DNA of 64,000 bases from Streptomyces akebiae (GCF_019599145.1 NZ_CP080647.1:62001-126000); one strand, 5' to 3'; positions 8,128-16,969 are shown, counted from the stretch's first letter. Numbers and translations are program-made. The notes: generated by a model from the sequence alone, not told the origin.

Positions 8128-9033
8128 ATGGCAACTGACAAGTGGAACGCGACCGACCTCCCTGACCTCACGGGCCGCACGGCCGTGGTCACCGGAGCCA
8201 ACAGCGGTATCGGCCTCAAGGCGGCGCAGGCGCTGGCCCGCGCGGGCGCGCATGTCGTGTTCGCCGTACGGGATCCGGAGCGCGGCCGCGCGGCGGCGGC
8301 CACCGTGCACGGCAGCACGGAGGTCCGCCGCCTGGATCTGGCGGACCTGTCCTCGGTCCGGGAGTTCGCGGCGGACTGGAAGGGCGAGCTGCATCTGCTG
8401 CTGAACAACGCCGGTGTGATGATGCTGCCGGAGCAGCGCACGCGGGACGGCTTCGAGATGCAGTTCGGCACGAACCACCTGGGGCACTTCGCCCTGACCA
8501 ACCTGCTGCTGCCCCACATCACCGACCGGGTCGTCACCGTCTCCTCGGGCCTGCACCGCGGCGGCACCGGAGTGATCGACTTCTCCGACCTGAACCGGAC
8601 GGCGAACTACAGCCCCACCGGCGCCTACGCCCAGTCGAAGCTCGCGAACCTCCTCTTCACCCTGGAGCTCCAGCGCCGTCTGACGGAGGCGGGCTCCCCG
8701 GTCCGCGCCACCGCCGCGCACCCCGGGTACGCCGCCACCAACCTCCAGAGCCACGCGGCGAGCCCGCTGTCCCGGCTCTTCATGAAGTTCGGCAACCGGT
8801 TCATGGCCCAGGACGACAAGGCGGGCGCGCTGCCCACCCTGTACGCGGCGACGCAGGACCTCCCCGGCGCGAGCTACGTCGGCCCGGACGGCTTCCAGGA
8901 GTTGCGCGGCGCGCCCACCCTGGTCGGCCGGAGCGCGGCGGCGAGCGACCCGGAGGCGGCGAAGCGGCTGTGGACGGTGTCGGAGGAGCTGACGGGGACA
9001 CGGTTCCCGCTGGAGACGGCCGTACGCGGCTGA
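8128..9033 (+). CDS. Short-chain dehydrogenase (retinol-dehydrogenase-like)
   Basis: 301 residues with TGANSGIG, LLNNAGV, a YAQSK catalytic motif and long C-terminal extension typical of RDH/WW-oxidoreductase-like SDRs often annotated as general oxidoreductases. There is no Shine-Dalgarno; the ATG sits where transcription should start, so leaderless translation is predicted. Regulation by the divergent TetR is likely. The substrate is unknown; carbonyl detoxification is a reasonable guess from TetR/SDR pairs elsewhere. Confidence 0.9.
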   Translation: MATDKWNATDLPDLTGRTAVVTGANSGIGLKAAQALARAGAHVVFAVRDPERGRAAAATVHGSTEVRRLDLADLSSVREFAADWKGELHLLLNNAGVMMLPEQRTRDGFEMQFGTNHLGHFALTNLLLPHITDRVVTVSSGLHRGGTGVIDFSDLNRTANYSPTGAYAQSKLANLLFTLELQRRLTEAGSPVRATAAHPGYAATNLQSHAASPLSRLFMKFGNRFMAQDDKAGALPTLYAATQDLPGASYVGPDGFQELRGAPTLVGRSAAASDPEAAKRLWTVSEELTGTRFPLETAVRG

Positions 9034-9054
9034 GCGCGGTCCGTCGGAGGGCCT

Positions 9055-9190
9055 CGAGTAGTGGTCCAAGACGAGCTTCGATCCATAGCGGGTGGTCACC
9101 CGCTCGTGCCGGGCGACCTCGTCGGAACTGTCGAAGACGACCACTTCCGAGGCGTGCAGGAACATCCGGACCTGGTGACCGACCAATACG
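9055..9190 (-). pseudogene. Fragment of an IS21-family transposase (IstA-like)
   Basis: The minus strand reads VGHQVRMFLHASEVVVFD followed by SSDEVARHERVTT and LVLDHY. This matches the pattern of the C-terminal region of IS21-type IstA transposases (strand, then EVVVFD, then VARH.R, then LDHY). Only about 45 residues remain, with no DDE core, no IstB and no terminal repeats seen. It marks an old insertion in the gene-poor stretch 9034-10119. Confidence 0.6.
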
Positions 9191-9699
9191 GAACTGGCAG
9201 AACGCCGACGCTCAGCCGGGACCACTGCACATCTGATCGCCCGCCATGACGCCGGCCACCGACCGCGCTTTCCCGGCGAGAGCCGGCGCCGGCCTCCCCG
9301 CACTTCCTGTACGGAGGCACGCCCGGAGCTGACGCGCTCCTGGGGAAGGCAGCGTGGTCGCACATCGTAGACAGGCTCAGCAGCACGGCTCCCCCTCAGT
9401 TACTGATGTTCGTCAGGAGGCTTCTCCGTCGAGTCTGCTGAGGAGTCCGTCGAAGATCCGCTCGCGTGCGACTTGTCCCTTCGCTGTCGCGTCATCTCGC
9501 GGGCACGCGGAGCCCTTCATGCGGATCCCGCGACTGTTCTGCGGGTATCTGAACGCATGGCCTGCGGTTCCCGAAGCGGACTGGAGGCGATCTCGCGGAA
9601 GTACGCGTACCTCACGCCGACGGTGAATTACCGGGACCTCTACCAGCACGGTGATCTCGTTGTGCCGCCTGATCGGTTCCTCCTCCTCGGCGCAGTTGC

Positions 9700-9800
9700 T
9701 CAGCGAGTCCGACGATGAGGCCCTCCGGGCCACGGACGTAGCAGAGGAGATAGCTGTCCTCGAACTGGGCGATTTCGCCCACGAGTTCAGTGCGGCCGGT
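9700..9800 (-). pseudogene. C-terminal fragment of a VOC/glyoxalase-family protein
   Basis: One minus frame reads ELVGEIAQFEDSYLLCYVRG then PEGLIVGLAE, the typical end of a glyoxalase-fold protein with its PxG(I)xxGLAE tail. No upstream part of the gene is recognisable. Between here and 9190, and from 9800 to 10119, I see no convincing gene: only scrambled frames. Confidence 0.55.
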
Positions 9801-10177
9801 TGCGCGGCCCGGCGCTGACAGCCTCGGGACTGCGGTACTTCGCCAGCTCGAGCCGGCTGTGACCGCTGAATCGCCATGCTGATTTCTCCCTCTTCCTCGC
9901 GCGGCCGGGTGATGGCCGGTGACGGCCGGTGATGTACCTGGGACGGAGCCGGTGGCGCCTTCTCGACATCCTCAGACCTCCGGCTCCGAAGCATCCGCCG
10001 ACACGCACCCGACCGGCCTCTCCCCCGCCGGCGTCCCCCACCCGACGCCACCGCCGCACCGACGCGTCACGGACACGACGGCCCCGCGCCACATGAGCAC
10101 GCCGGACACCCCCGACACATGCTTGACCCGAGTGAACTCCGGGCCCCTGTGCGAGAGGCCAAGAAGCTGGATGATCC

Positions 10178-10223
10178 CCCCGCCTTCAGAGCGGGGAGGA
10201 AGTCAAGCATGATGACGGGATGA
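10178..10223 (+). promoter_or_regulatory. Hairpin over the Shine-Dalgarno and a 4-codon minicistron before the radical SAM gene
   Basis: CCCCGC (10178-10183) pairs with GCGGGG (10191-10196) across a 7-nt loop. The right arm overlaps the strong Shine-Dalgarno GGGGAGGA (10193-10200). That ribosome site is ideally spaced not to the radical SAM ATG (10220) but to ATGATGACGGGATGA at 10209-10223, whose TGA overlaps the real ATG (ATGA). Coupled initiation is likely. The same frame is open from an ATG at 10119. The hairpin plus AGGAAGTCAA also resembles right ends of IS200/IS605 elements, an alternative origin. Confidence 0.45.
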
Positions 10224-11560
10224 ACCACAGCGGCCAGCGATTCCACGTCATCGTGCTGTCGAACTTCGCGAAGGGCTTCGACAAGTACGCGTTCGCCTAC
10301 GGCAAGGCGGGGATTCCGGAGAGCACCTATCCGGACCGGTTCCACCTGCTGACCCGTGCGGAGTTGGACATCGGCATAGGCAAGGCGCGACGCCTGCTGG
10401 ATCGTCTGGCCATTCCGGGCGACCGGCTGCTGGTGCTGGAGACCTTGGTGGACCCCGACACGCTGGTGCCCAACGTGTCGACCGGCCTCGGCATGGAACT
10501 GCACGAGGCGCGCATCCGGTTGTCAGCCGTGCACGAACTCGACCAAGTGGGCGATGAGTTCACGCTGCGCACGACAACCGTGGAGGATGCCATGGCGGCC
10601 TCCCTGCACCTGCACGGTTCGGCACTGCGCAGCTACGCCGCCACGCGACCGCGCTCGGTCTCGCTTCTGCCGGTCGCCTCCGCCTGCCAGGCCCGCTGTT
10701 CGTTCTGCTTCTCCTCGGCTTCGATCTCCAGCGACCAAGCACCGGCACGGGTCCCGTGGGGCGCGGTCGCGCACTGGCTGGAGCGCGCCCGTGCGGCGGG
10801 GGCCGAGCGTGCGGTGATCACCGGCGGTGGGGAACCCACACTCATACCGTTCGAACAGCAGCTGCGGCTGGTGTCCGCCTGCTCGGCGGCCTTCCCGAAG
10901 GTCGTCCTCATCACCAACGCGCACACCACGGCGAGGGGCCGGCACGCCGACCGGGCCGACCGCCTCGCAGCCCTGGGCGCCGCAGGCCTGAACGTACTGG
11001 CAGTCTCTCGGCACCATCAGGACGACGCCGTCAACGAGCGGCTGATGATGCTGCGCACGCCGGTGAACTCTGTGATCGACACCTGGCGCGTGGAACGTGA
11101 TCGCTGGCCGGGGCTGCGGATGAGACTGATATGTGTGCTCCAGCACGGTGGCGTCGCCGACGCGGCCGGTGTCGGCGACTACCTTTCGTGGGCCGCGGCT
11201 CTGGGTGTCGAGGAAGTCTGCTTCAAGGAGCTCTACGTATCCACCAGCACGGAGTCGCTCTACTTCGACCGCGCCGCCAACCTCTGGAGCCGAGAGCACC
11301 AGGTTTCGCTGTCCGTCGTCACCGGATTCGCCGAGCGGCACGGCTTCGCACTGGCGGACCGCCTGCCCTGGGGCGCGCCGGTCTACCACGGCGGCTGGGA
11401 CGGGCGGCCCATGCGGATCGCCGCCTACACCGAACCCAGCCTGCTCTGGGAACGCACCAACGGGATCGCACGCAGCTGGAACGTCATGGCCGACGGACGC
11501 TGCTACGCCTCCCTGGAAGACCGGGCCAGCGAGATCGTGCCGGAAGGCGCGGCGGCATGA
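10220..11560 (+). CDS. Radical SAM protein with a novel-looking N-terminal domain
   Basis: 446 residues. The [4Fe-4S] ligands are Cys156, Cys160 and Cys163 in CQARCSFCF, and the SAM-binding GGGEP lies at 202-206. About 150 residues precede the cluster motif (start FHVIVLSNFAKGFDKYAF) and match no domain I can name; they may position a partner or substrate. No extra Cys-rich SPASM cluster is obvious at the C terminus. The gene overlaps the next ATG by 4 bp, so it is co-translated with a PLP-fold enzyme. Radical chemistry on an amino-acid-like small molecule is the inference; the product is unknown. Confidence 0.85.
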   Translation: MNHSGQRFHVIVLSNFAKGFDKYAFAYGKAGIPESTYPDRFHLLTRAELDIGIGKARRLLDRLAIPGDRLLVLETLVDPDTLVPNVSTGLGMELHEARIRLSAVHELDQVGDEFTLRTTTVEDAMAASLHLHGSALRSYAATRPRSVSLLPVASACQARCSFCFSSASISSDQAPARVPWGAVAHWLERARAAGAERAVITGGGEPTLIPFEQQLRLVSACSAAFPKVVLITNAHTTARGRHADRADRLAALGAAGLNVLAVSRHHQDDAVNERLMMLRTPVNSVIDTWRVERDRWPGLRMRLICVLQHGGVADAAGVGDYLSWAAALGVEEVCFKELYVSTSTESLYFDRAANLWSREHQVSLSVVTGFAERHGFALADRLPWGAPVYHGGWDGRPMRIAAYTEPSLLWERTNGIARSWNVMADGRCYASLEDRASEIVPEGAAA

Positions 11561-12579
11561 GGTTCGAGGAGTTCCAGGAATTCCGGCAGCGGCAACTCGG
11601 TGCTTCTCCGATGCTTCTGGACGCCGCCGAGACCAACGTGTACCGGGCGCTTGCTCCGACACGACCGGAAGCTCCGACCGACATCAGCACGGCGCACCGG
11701 TGCGATCTCGCGCGAGCCTGGCTGCGGCGCTTCGAGCTGCCGGAGGAGTGGTCCGGCCGCGCCATGGTCTGTCGAGGGGTCCGGCACGGGCTCGAGGTGG
11801 TGTTCGAGTGGCTGCGCGCCCTGCGAGCGCGGGTGTGGCTGCCCGGTGACGTGTACCCGGTGTACTTCGAGCTGGCCCGTGCCGCGGGCTTGGCGCCCGC
11901 GTCCTACCCGACGCTGCCGGCGCCGGCTCTGCCGAGGTCACCGGTGGACCACCGGCCCGAATACCTGCTGCTCGCGAACCCCAGCAAGCCGCTCGGCCGC
12001 TACCTGTCCGATGACGAGTGCGCCGCGGTGATCGCGTGGTTGCGGGAATCACCACGCCGCCGCGTGCTGATCGACAGCGTCTACGACCTGAAGGCCCCTT
12101 TCGCCCCCGGCACACGGCGACTGCTGGACACCGGTTGTGCGGTCCTGCTGCATTCGGTCACCAAGGGATGGCTGTGGCCCCGCACGTTCGGCGTGGTCCT
12201 TCTGGGTCCGGCGCAGACCGAACTGGCCGAAGCCTTCCGGGCCGATCCGCCCTCGCCGGCACAGCTGGGGCTCGCCGACCGCCTGCTGACCGAGCACAGT
12301 GACGTGCCCCGGCACGTCGTCGACGAACTGACCGCACGGGCCGAGCGACTGTTCGAACGGTTGCCGGACGACGTCTTCAAGGCGATTCCCACGGCGAGCC
12401 GGACTTGTCCCGGCAACTACTTCTTCCCAGCCGAGATCCCGGCGGAGACACTCCAGCGCGAGTACGGCGTGCTCGCCATGCCGGTGAGCGTGTTCGGGGA
12501 GAGCACCTGGCCCGGCTCCATCCTGACCAGCCTCGCCGACGCTTTCGCCCCCGCGCCGGCGGGCACACGAAACCGCTGA
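11557..12579 (+). CDS. PLP-dependent aminotransferase-fold enzyme paired with the radical SAM protein
   Basis: 340 residues, somewhat short for a class I/II aminotransferase but with the full cofactor set: NPSKPLG (141-147, equivalent of NPxxPTG), Asp173 and Tyr176 in LIDSVYD, and SVTK with Ser200 and Schiff-base Lys203 followed by Arg209. The ATG overlaps the radical SAM stop (ATGA). I could not identify a substrate-carboxylate Arg near the C terminus, so transaminase, lyase and decarboxylase activities all remain possible. It is followed by a strong hairpin terminator, so the pair forms a closed two-gene unit. Confidence 0.85.
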   Translation: MRFEEFQEFRQRQLGASPMLLDAAETNVYRALAPTRPEAPTDISTAHRCDLARAWLRRFELPEEWSGRAMVCRGVRHGLEVVFEWLRALRARVWLPGDVYPVYFELARAAGLAPASYPTLPAPALPRSPVDHRPEYLLLANPSKPLGRYLSDDECAAVIAWLRESPRRRVLIDSVYDLKAPFAPGTRRLLDTGCAVLLHSVTKGWLWPRTFGVVLLGPAQTELAEAFRADPPSPAQLGLADRLLTEHSDVPRHVVDELTARAERLFERLPDDVFKAIPTASRTCPGNYFFPAEIPAETLQREYGVLAMPVSVFGESTWPGSILTSLADAFAPAPAGTRNR

Positions 12580-12687
12580 AGGGCCTGGCCGTACACCCCG
12601 CTCGAGAACCTCGCTCGACGAGCCACCGCTGACTATCGGGCTGTCGGGCTCGGGTCCTGCCCACACGTGCCATCCGGCATCGCGAGC

Positions 12688-12717
12688 GTGGGGTTCCTGA
12701 CGCAGCAGGAACCCCAC
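12688..12717. terminator. Perfect 12-bp hairpin terminator
   Basis: GTGGGGTTCCTG (12688-12699) pairs with CAGGAACCCCAC (12706-12717) around a 6-nt loop. It lies between the PLP-enzyme gene and the convergent hypothetical gene. There is no U-tract, which is common in Streptomyces. Confidence 0.8.
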
Positions 12718-12823
12718 GCAACGTGCCGGCACCCGGGGAATCAGGCACCGCTCCGTTCGGACGACGGGACCTGCCCCTCCGCTTCCTCACCGTCCGGGGA
12801 GTCGGTGCCCGGCACCCACAGGG

Positions 12824-13210
12824 TCATGCGCGCTCTCGCGGGTCTTCCTGAAGGGCCGCCCGATGCTCCCGCCCCTCGGACGCGAGCGGCTCCGCCGGGC
12901 GGCCCTTCAGTTCCCGCTCTCTGGCGGCCAGGGCCCTCGCCAGCATTTTCGCCCGGTAGGGGTTCGAGGTTCCAAGGGCCTTCGCCACCTCCACGGCCTC
13001 GTCCAACAGGGCCAACCGCCGCTCAGGCAATTCCCGCACGAGAGGAGACGCGCTCGCCTCCACCAGGACGTACGCCAGCTTCGACCCGTACGTCTCCGGC
13101 TCGACCTGTGTCAGAAGCCGGTAGATCCACAGCCCTTCGGCACCACGCACCACGCGCCGGTTGGCACTCAGCAGTCTGACCCTCGCCAGTTCGACCATGC
13201 CCTGATCCAT
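12824..13210 (-). CDS. Hypothetical helical protein
   Basis: 128 residues preceded by AAGGGG at good spacing. The sequence is rich in Ala, Leu and Arg and is predicted helical, with paired helices (RLALLDEAVEVAKALG, ARALAARERELKG) that look tetratricopeptide-like. There is no signal peptide or membrane segment. I do not recognise a named family. It is transcribed alone; 13211-13531 upstream holds no gene I can support. Confidence 0.6.
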   Translation of the reverse strand: MDQGMVELARVRLLSANRRVVRGAEGLWIYRLLTQVEPETYGSKLAYVLVEASASPLVRELPERRLALLDEAVEVAKALGTSNPYRAKMLARALAARERELKGRPAEPLASEGREHRAALQEDPRERA

Positions 13211-13531
13211 CGATCCCCTTCGTCAGACCCCCTCCGGCCCGTGCACGTCACACGGTGTGGCAGCACGGCGACCGCGCCGACAACCGAGAACGGCTGCCGG
13301 CACGTTGGCCGGAGTGGGGATGACGACGAGTCTGACGCGCGGCGCCAACTGCCACAAGAACAAACGGACGTGCGCTGCGTCCTACCGAAAACCGCCTCCG
13401 AACAGGCATGATGGACCTGACACTCACTCAAGGTCCCTCTTCACGCGGTCGCGTGGGCTTACGTCCGGGGAAATGGTGTACGGGCTCGGCCTGGCAGACG
13501 ACCGCCCGATGCCGGGGGAACTGCGTGCGCG

Positions 13532-14893
13532 TCACTCGAGGCAGCGGACGAAGACGTCGCTGGTCTCGTTGGTGTCCCCCGACACGAGGTCACTCTCCGC
13601 CGAGCCGAAAGCCACCGTCCGCCCGAAAGCGTCGACCACGGGCGACGAGCGCTGAGCCATGTCGCTCTGCCCTCCGTCCCGCGTGACGTTCAGCCGCTGC
13701 ACCTCGCCCGTGACCAGATCACGCAGGAACGCGTCGGCATCGCCGTTCGTGTCGCCCGGCACCAGATTGTCGGCGGACGAGGTGAAGACCACTCGCCGGT
13801 TGTCGGCACTGAGAGCAGGGCCGCGTTGGTCGACTTGGCCCGCCGAGTGGTCGTTCGGCTCCGACCCGTCGTGGGCGAGTGTGAGGCGCCGGGTGGCTCC
13901 GGTGCTCAGGTCCTTGGCGAAGACATCCCGCTTGTCGTTGGTGTCACCCGGCACGATCCCCTCCCACTCACTGGCGTAGAGGGCGTAGCGCCCGTCAGGA
14001 CTCAGCCCGATGTCGCCTCGGACAGCCACGGACACGCCGTCACGGGTGTGTGCCGCCTGGACGGTCCGCCCGGTTCGGGTGTCGCGCACGTAGAAGAGAA
14101 ACGCCTGCGGTCTTCTGGCCTCGGAGCCCTCCGGCTGAGTCCCCTCCTCGTCACCTCCGTCGAGCAGGAACTGGGTCCGGAAGCCGATCCGGGTACCGTC
14201 CGCGCTGATCGCCGCCCCTTCCGAGAAACCGGCCGTCTGCGACCCGTCGTCGGCCACACTGATCCGCTCGACGGTCTTCTTCCACCGATCGCGGACGAAG
14301 ACGTCCCCACGGCCGTTGGTGTCTCCCTCGACCAGATCGCTCCTGCTGGAAGTGAAGGCCACATAACGGCCGTTGGCGCTGATGGACGGCTCATACGTCT
14401 GCGCCCAGGCGGTCCCGGACTCCAGCAGGAGCTCGGTCCGCCCCGTCAGGCGATCGTGGACGAAGACGTCCTGGGCGTCAGGGGTGTCGCCGGGCGCCAG
14501 GTTGTCGGCGTAGGAACTGAAGGCGACGTAACGCCCGTTCGCGCTCAGCGAGTACGTGGTGGTTTCGTTGTCGGCCTGGGTGCCGTCGCCGGCCACGTTG
14601 ACCCGCTCGATCGTGCCGGTCCGCAGATCCTTTACGAAGATGTCGGAAAATCCGTTGCTGTCACCGGCCACAAGATTGGTCGCCGAAGAATCGAAAGCAA
14701 CGTATCTCCCGTTTGCGCTGATCCCACCCGCCTCGGAGAAATCGTTCGCCTGAGACCCCTCAGCCGTGACACTGACCCGCTCCGTCCGGGGCCGGTGCCC
14801 GTCACCGGACGCCGCCGCCCCGGTCGCAGGCAGCACGGCCACACAACTGCCGACGAGGACCGCCCACACCGCGGCCCGTCTCACACAACGCAT
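13532..14893 (-). CDS. Secreted TolB-like (PD40) beta-propeller protein
   Basis: 453 residues from the ATG at 14893, chosen because AGGGGGAG precedes it and a signal peptide starts there (MRCVRR, then a hydrophobic stretch ending ATGAAA-S). The body is about six repeats of the form ISANGRYVAF...NLV.GDTNG..D.FV.D. Each carries an aspartate-rich DTNGxxDxF loop that looks able to bind calcium. Such PD40 propellers are usually extracytoplasmic binding platforms; no catalytic residues are seen. It stands alone. Confidence 0.85.
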   Translation of the reverse strand: MRCVRRAAVWAVLVGSCVAVLPATGAAASGDGHRPRTERVSVTAEGSQANDFSEAGGISANGRYVAFDSSATNLVAGDSNGFSDIFVKDLRTGTIERVNVAGDGTQADNETTTYSLSANGRYVAFSSYADNLAPGDTPDAQDVFVHDRLTGRTELLLESGTAWAQTYEPSISANGRYVAFTSSRSDLVEGDTNGRGDVFVRDRWKKTVERISVADDGSQTAGFSEGAAISADGTRIGFRTQFLLDGGDEEGTQPEGSEARRPQAFLFYVRDTRTGRTVQAAHTRDGVSVAVRGDIGLSPDGRYALYASEWEGIVPGDTNDKRDVFAKDLSTGATRRLTLAHDGSEPNDHSAGQVDQRGPALSADNRRVVFTSSADNLVPGDTNGDADAFLRDLVTGEVQRLNVTRDGGQSDMAQRSSPVVDAFGRTVAFGSAESDLVSGDTNETSDVFVRCLE

Positions 14894-15056
14894 CGCTCCC
14901 CCTCCACAAGCCCCTCGGCCCCTGGGTGTACAGGCCGGACACAGCCAATAGCGGGGACAGGCCGCGGGCAACAGGGCGGGAGGGCAAACCAGCCTTTCTC
15001 GCATCTGCTGGTGGCACCGAGGACATCCGCCGGACGCCCTCGCGGAGCTGGCCGGC

Positions 15057-15080
15057 CGGTCGGTCGGTCGGTCGGTCGGT
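15057..15080. repeat. Tetranucleotide repeat (CGGT)6
   Basis: Six perfect CGGT copies lie upstream of the beta-propeller gene in a stretch (14894-15272) that otherwise holds no gene. Confidence 0.9.
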
Positions 15081-15245
15081 CGACCAACGGTACGAGGGGA
15101 AGCGGTAGTTGAGGGCCGTAACCGATCGTGGACATCCTTCGTTCCATCTGGGCGACACGGTCGTACGATGCGCGGCGGGAGGTGCGCGGGGCGCCTCGGG
15201 GCTCAAGGCGCCCCGGCGGTCATCGGTCGGCCGGAGAGACCCGGC

Positions 15246-15280
15246 CATCGGTCATCGGTCATCGGTCATCGGTCATCGGT
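15246..15280. repeat. Heptanucleotide repeat (CATCGGT)5 over the end of a TetR gene
   Basis: Five perfect 7-bp units. The TGA of the TetR gene (15275-15273) lies inside the array, so a change in copy number would leave its protein intact but alter what follows. One diverged unit lies a little upstream. Confidence 0.9.
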
Positions 15281-15872
15281 CATGAACTGATGTTCCGGAC
15301 GGCGCGATCGCCGCACGCACCAAGCGCAGGAAGAGGTCTTTGTGCTCGCGCCTGAGCGCTGGGTCCCTGCTTGTCTCCTTCAGTCCGTCCGTGACCGCGA
15401 GGAGGAGACGCGCGATGTCCTCGGCGGTTGTGTCGGCGTTCGAGAACTGGACTTCTCCCGCTGCCGCAGCCGCGTCCAGCGCGGAGGCCAGCCTGGCCGC
15501 CAGGGCGGTATGGGCTTCGCTGACGATGTCCCCCGTGATGGTGAGACCGGCGTCGAGCAGTTCCCCGCCATGGACGCCCGATGAGATCTGGGCCATCAGT
15601 CCCCCGAAGTAGACGTCCGTCGCGGCGTCGATCCGCGACAGAACGTCGCCCTGCTCCGCAAGGGCCGCGTCCACCTCACCGAGTGCTCTGGAGTGCGCCC
15701 TTCGGGCCCCTGCCCGGAAGAGGTCTTCCTTGGTGGAGAAGTGAAGGTAGAGCGCTGCCCGGGACATCCCGGCAGCGCGGGCGATGTCCTGCATGGTGGT
15801 CTTGGCGTACCCGTACCGACTGAAAACGGTCAGTGCGGTGTCAAGGATGTGCTCGTTCCGGTTGTCTGCCAC
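15273..15872 (-). CDS. TetR-family repressor divergent from a SnoaL-like gene
   Basis: 199 residues from a GTG start; the helix-turn-helix is TTMQDIARAAGMSRAALYLHF (residues about 25-45), a textbook TetR DNA-binding domain, followed by a helical effector domain. It faces the SnoaL-like gene across 100 bp that contains three TTAGACA-type half sites. Its C terminus runs into a heptanucleotide repeat. Ligand unknown. Confidence 0.92.
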   Translation of the reverse strand: MADNRNEHILDTALTVFSRYGYAKTTMQDIARAAGMSRAALYLHFSTKEDLFRAGARRAHSRALGEVDAALAEQGDVLSRIDAATDVYFGGLMAQISSGVHGGELLDAGLTITGDIVSEAHTALAARLASALDAAAAAGEVQFSNADTTAEDIARLLLAVTDGLKETSRDPALRREHKDLFLRLVRAAIAPSGTSVHDR

Positions 15873-15887
15873 GGCGGCACGTTAACA

Positions 15888-15936
15888 AGTTAGACAGATC
15901 GAGTCCAGTTAGACAGATAGTGTTAAGTTGTCTAGC
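15888..15936. promoter_or_regulatory. Candidate TetR operators
   Basis: AGTTAGACAGAT occurs twice in direct orientation (15888-15899 and 15907-15918, 19 bp apart), and an inverted TTGTCTAG half site follows (15928-15935). Their place between divergent genes and close to both starts fits repressor binding. Confidence 0.55.
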
Positions 15937-15972
15937 AGACCGCCCCCAGAGCACCCCAGGAAGTGACACCTC

Positions 15973-16383
15973 ATGGCACAGACAGCCGACGCAACGGCCA
16001 CCGACCCGATCGCGGAACGGATTCGCGAGGTCGAGCGAGCCCGGCTCCGCGCGCTGGTTGCGGGTGATGTCGCCGCCGGGGCCGATCTGCACGCGCCGGA
16101 CTTCCAACTCGTCACCCCGGTCGGTGCGGTGCTGTCCAAGGGCGAATACCTCACGGCCATCGCGACCGGACACATCGACTATGTCGTCTGGGAGCCCGGC
16201 TCCATCGACGTCCGCGTCTACGGCAACGCCGCCGTCATCCGCTACCAGGCCACGCTCGAGGTGCTGTTCGCAGGCCATGCGGTGCCTCGCGCTACGTACT
16301 GGCACACCGACAGTTACGAGAACATCGACGGCCACTGGCGAGCGGTGTGGTCCCAAGCGACTGAAATCAGGCAGAACCCATAG
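15973..16383 (+). CDS. SnoaL-like/NTF2-fold protein
   Basis: 136 residues with the DUF4440/SnoaL-like cone fold pattern: N-terminal helix (IAERIREVERARLRALVAGD), HAPDFQLVTPVG and a C-terminal strand WRAVWSQATEI. Members are small isomerases, hydrolases or binding proteins; the sequence does not identify which. It lies divergent from a TetR gene and is probably its target. ATG start at 15973 with AGGAAG upstream. Confidence 0.8.
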   Translation: MAQTADATATDPIAERIREVERARLRALVAGDVAAGADLHAPDFQLVTPVGAVLSKGEYLTAIATGHIDYVVWEPGSIDVRVYGNAAVIRYQATLEVLFAGHAVPRATYWHTDSYENIDGHWRAVWSQATEIRQNP

Positions 16384-16500
16384 AGGCGAACGCACGGCCG
16401 AACGCTTCCTCGCCTTCGTCGGTATAGCTGCAGTGCCACCACAGCGTCGTGGCGGCAGCTCCCGCGAGTCCCCGCGCCCGGCCGCTCATCTCGTGAGCCC

Positions 16501-16965
16501 CTGAAGCCTCACGCCGTCGTCACCGGTGGCGCTGGTTTCGTCGGTTCCCACCTGTGTACGGCACTGCTGGATTCGGGTGTGGACGTCACCTGCGTCGACG
16601 ACCTGGACACCGGCAGCCTCGGCGCGTCATGCCCGGGAACTCGCCCACGCGGCCGGCACCAAGAGCACCGACACCGGCATCGTGCGCCACCGACGTTCGT
16701 CCGGCAGGCACCCGCCGGCGAGCCCCCGGTCACCAGGACGGGCGGCAGACGCGCTCGCTGTGCTACGTCGACGACACCGTGCGCGGTGTGCTCGCGGCAG
16801 CGGCCCACGGCATGCGCGGCCCCGTGAACCGGCACCCGGGCGAGATCACCGTGCTCGACCTGGCCCGCCTGGTCGTCATCCTCACCGGGTCGGACTCCGA
16901 GATCCGTTTCATCGAACGCCCCACCGACGACCCGGCGTCGTCCTGGTCGACACACGAAGATGAGG
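16501..16965 (+). pseudogene. Relic of an NAD-dependent sugar epimerase/UDP-glucuronate decarboxylase-type gene
   Basis: The first part reads KPHAVVTGGAGFVGSH, a Rossmann start of extended SDRs. After a frame change the 3' part reads QTRSLCYVDDTVRGVLAA then VNRHPGEITVLDLARL, typical of the C-terminal half of these enzymes. The central third with the catalytic YxxxK is missing and the remaining parts sit in different frames. It is a broken gene of about 155 codons where a working one has about 320. Confidence 0.65.
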
Positions 16966-16969
16966 CGCC

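Noticed and set aside
10220..11560. RiPP-maturase role for the radical SAM protein
   Set aside because: No precursor peptide, RRE-like partner, SPASM cluster or transporter is adjacent; the only small peptide gene seen is 35 kb away.
15057..15280. CRISPR or attachment site
   Set aside because: Simple 4-bp and 7-bp tandem repeats with no spacers or integrase.
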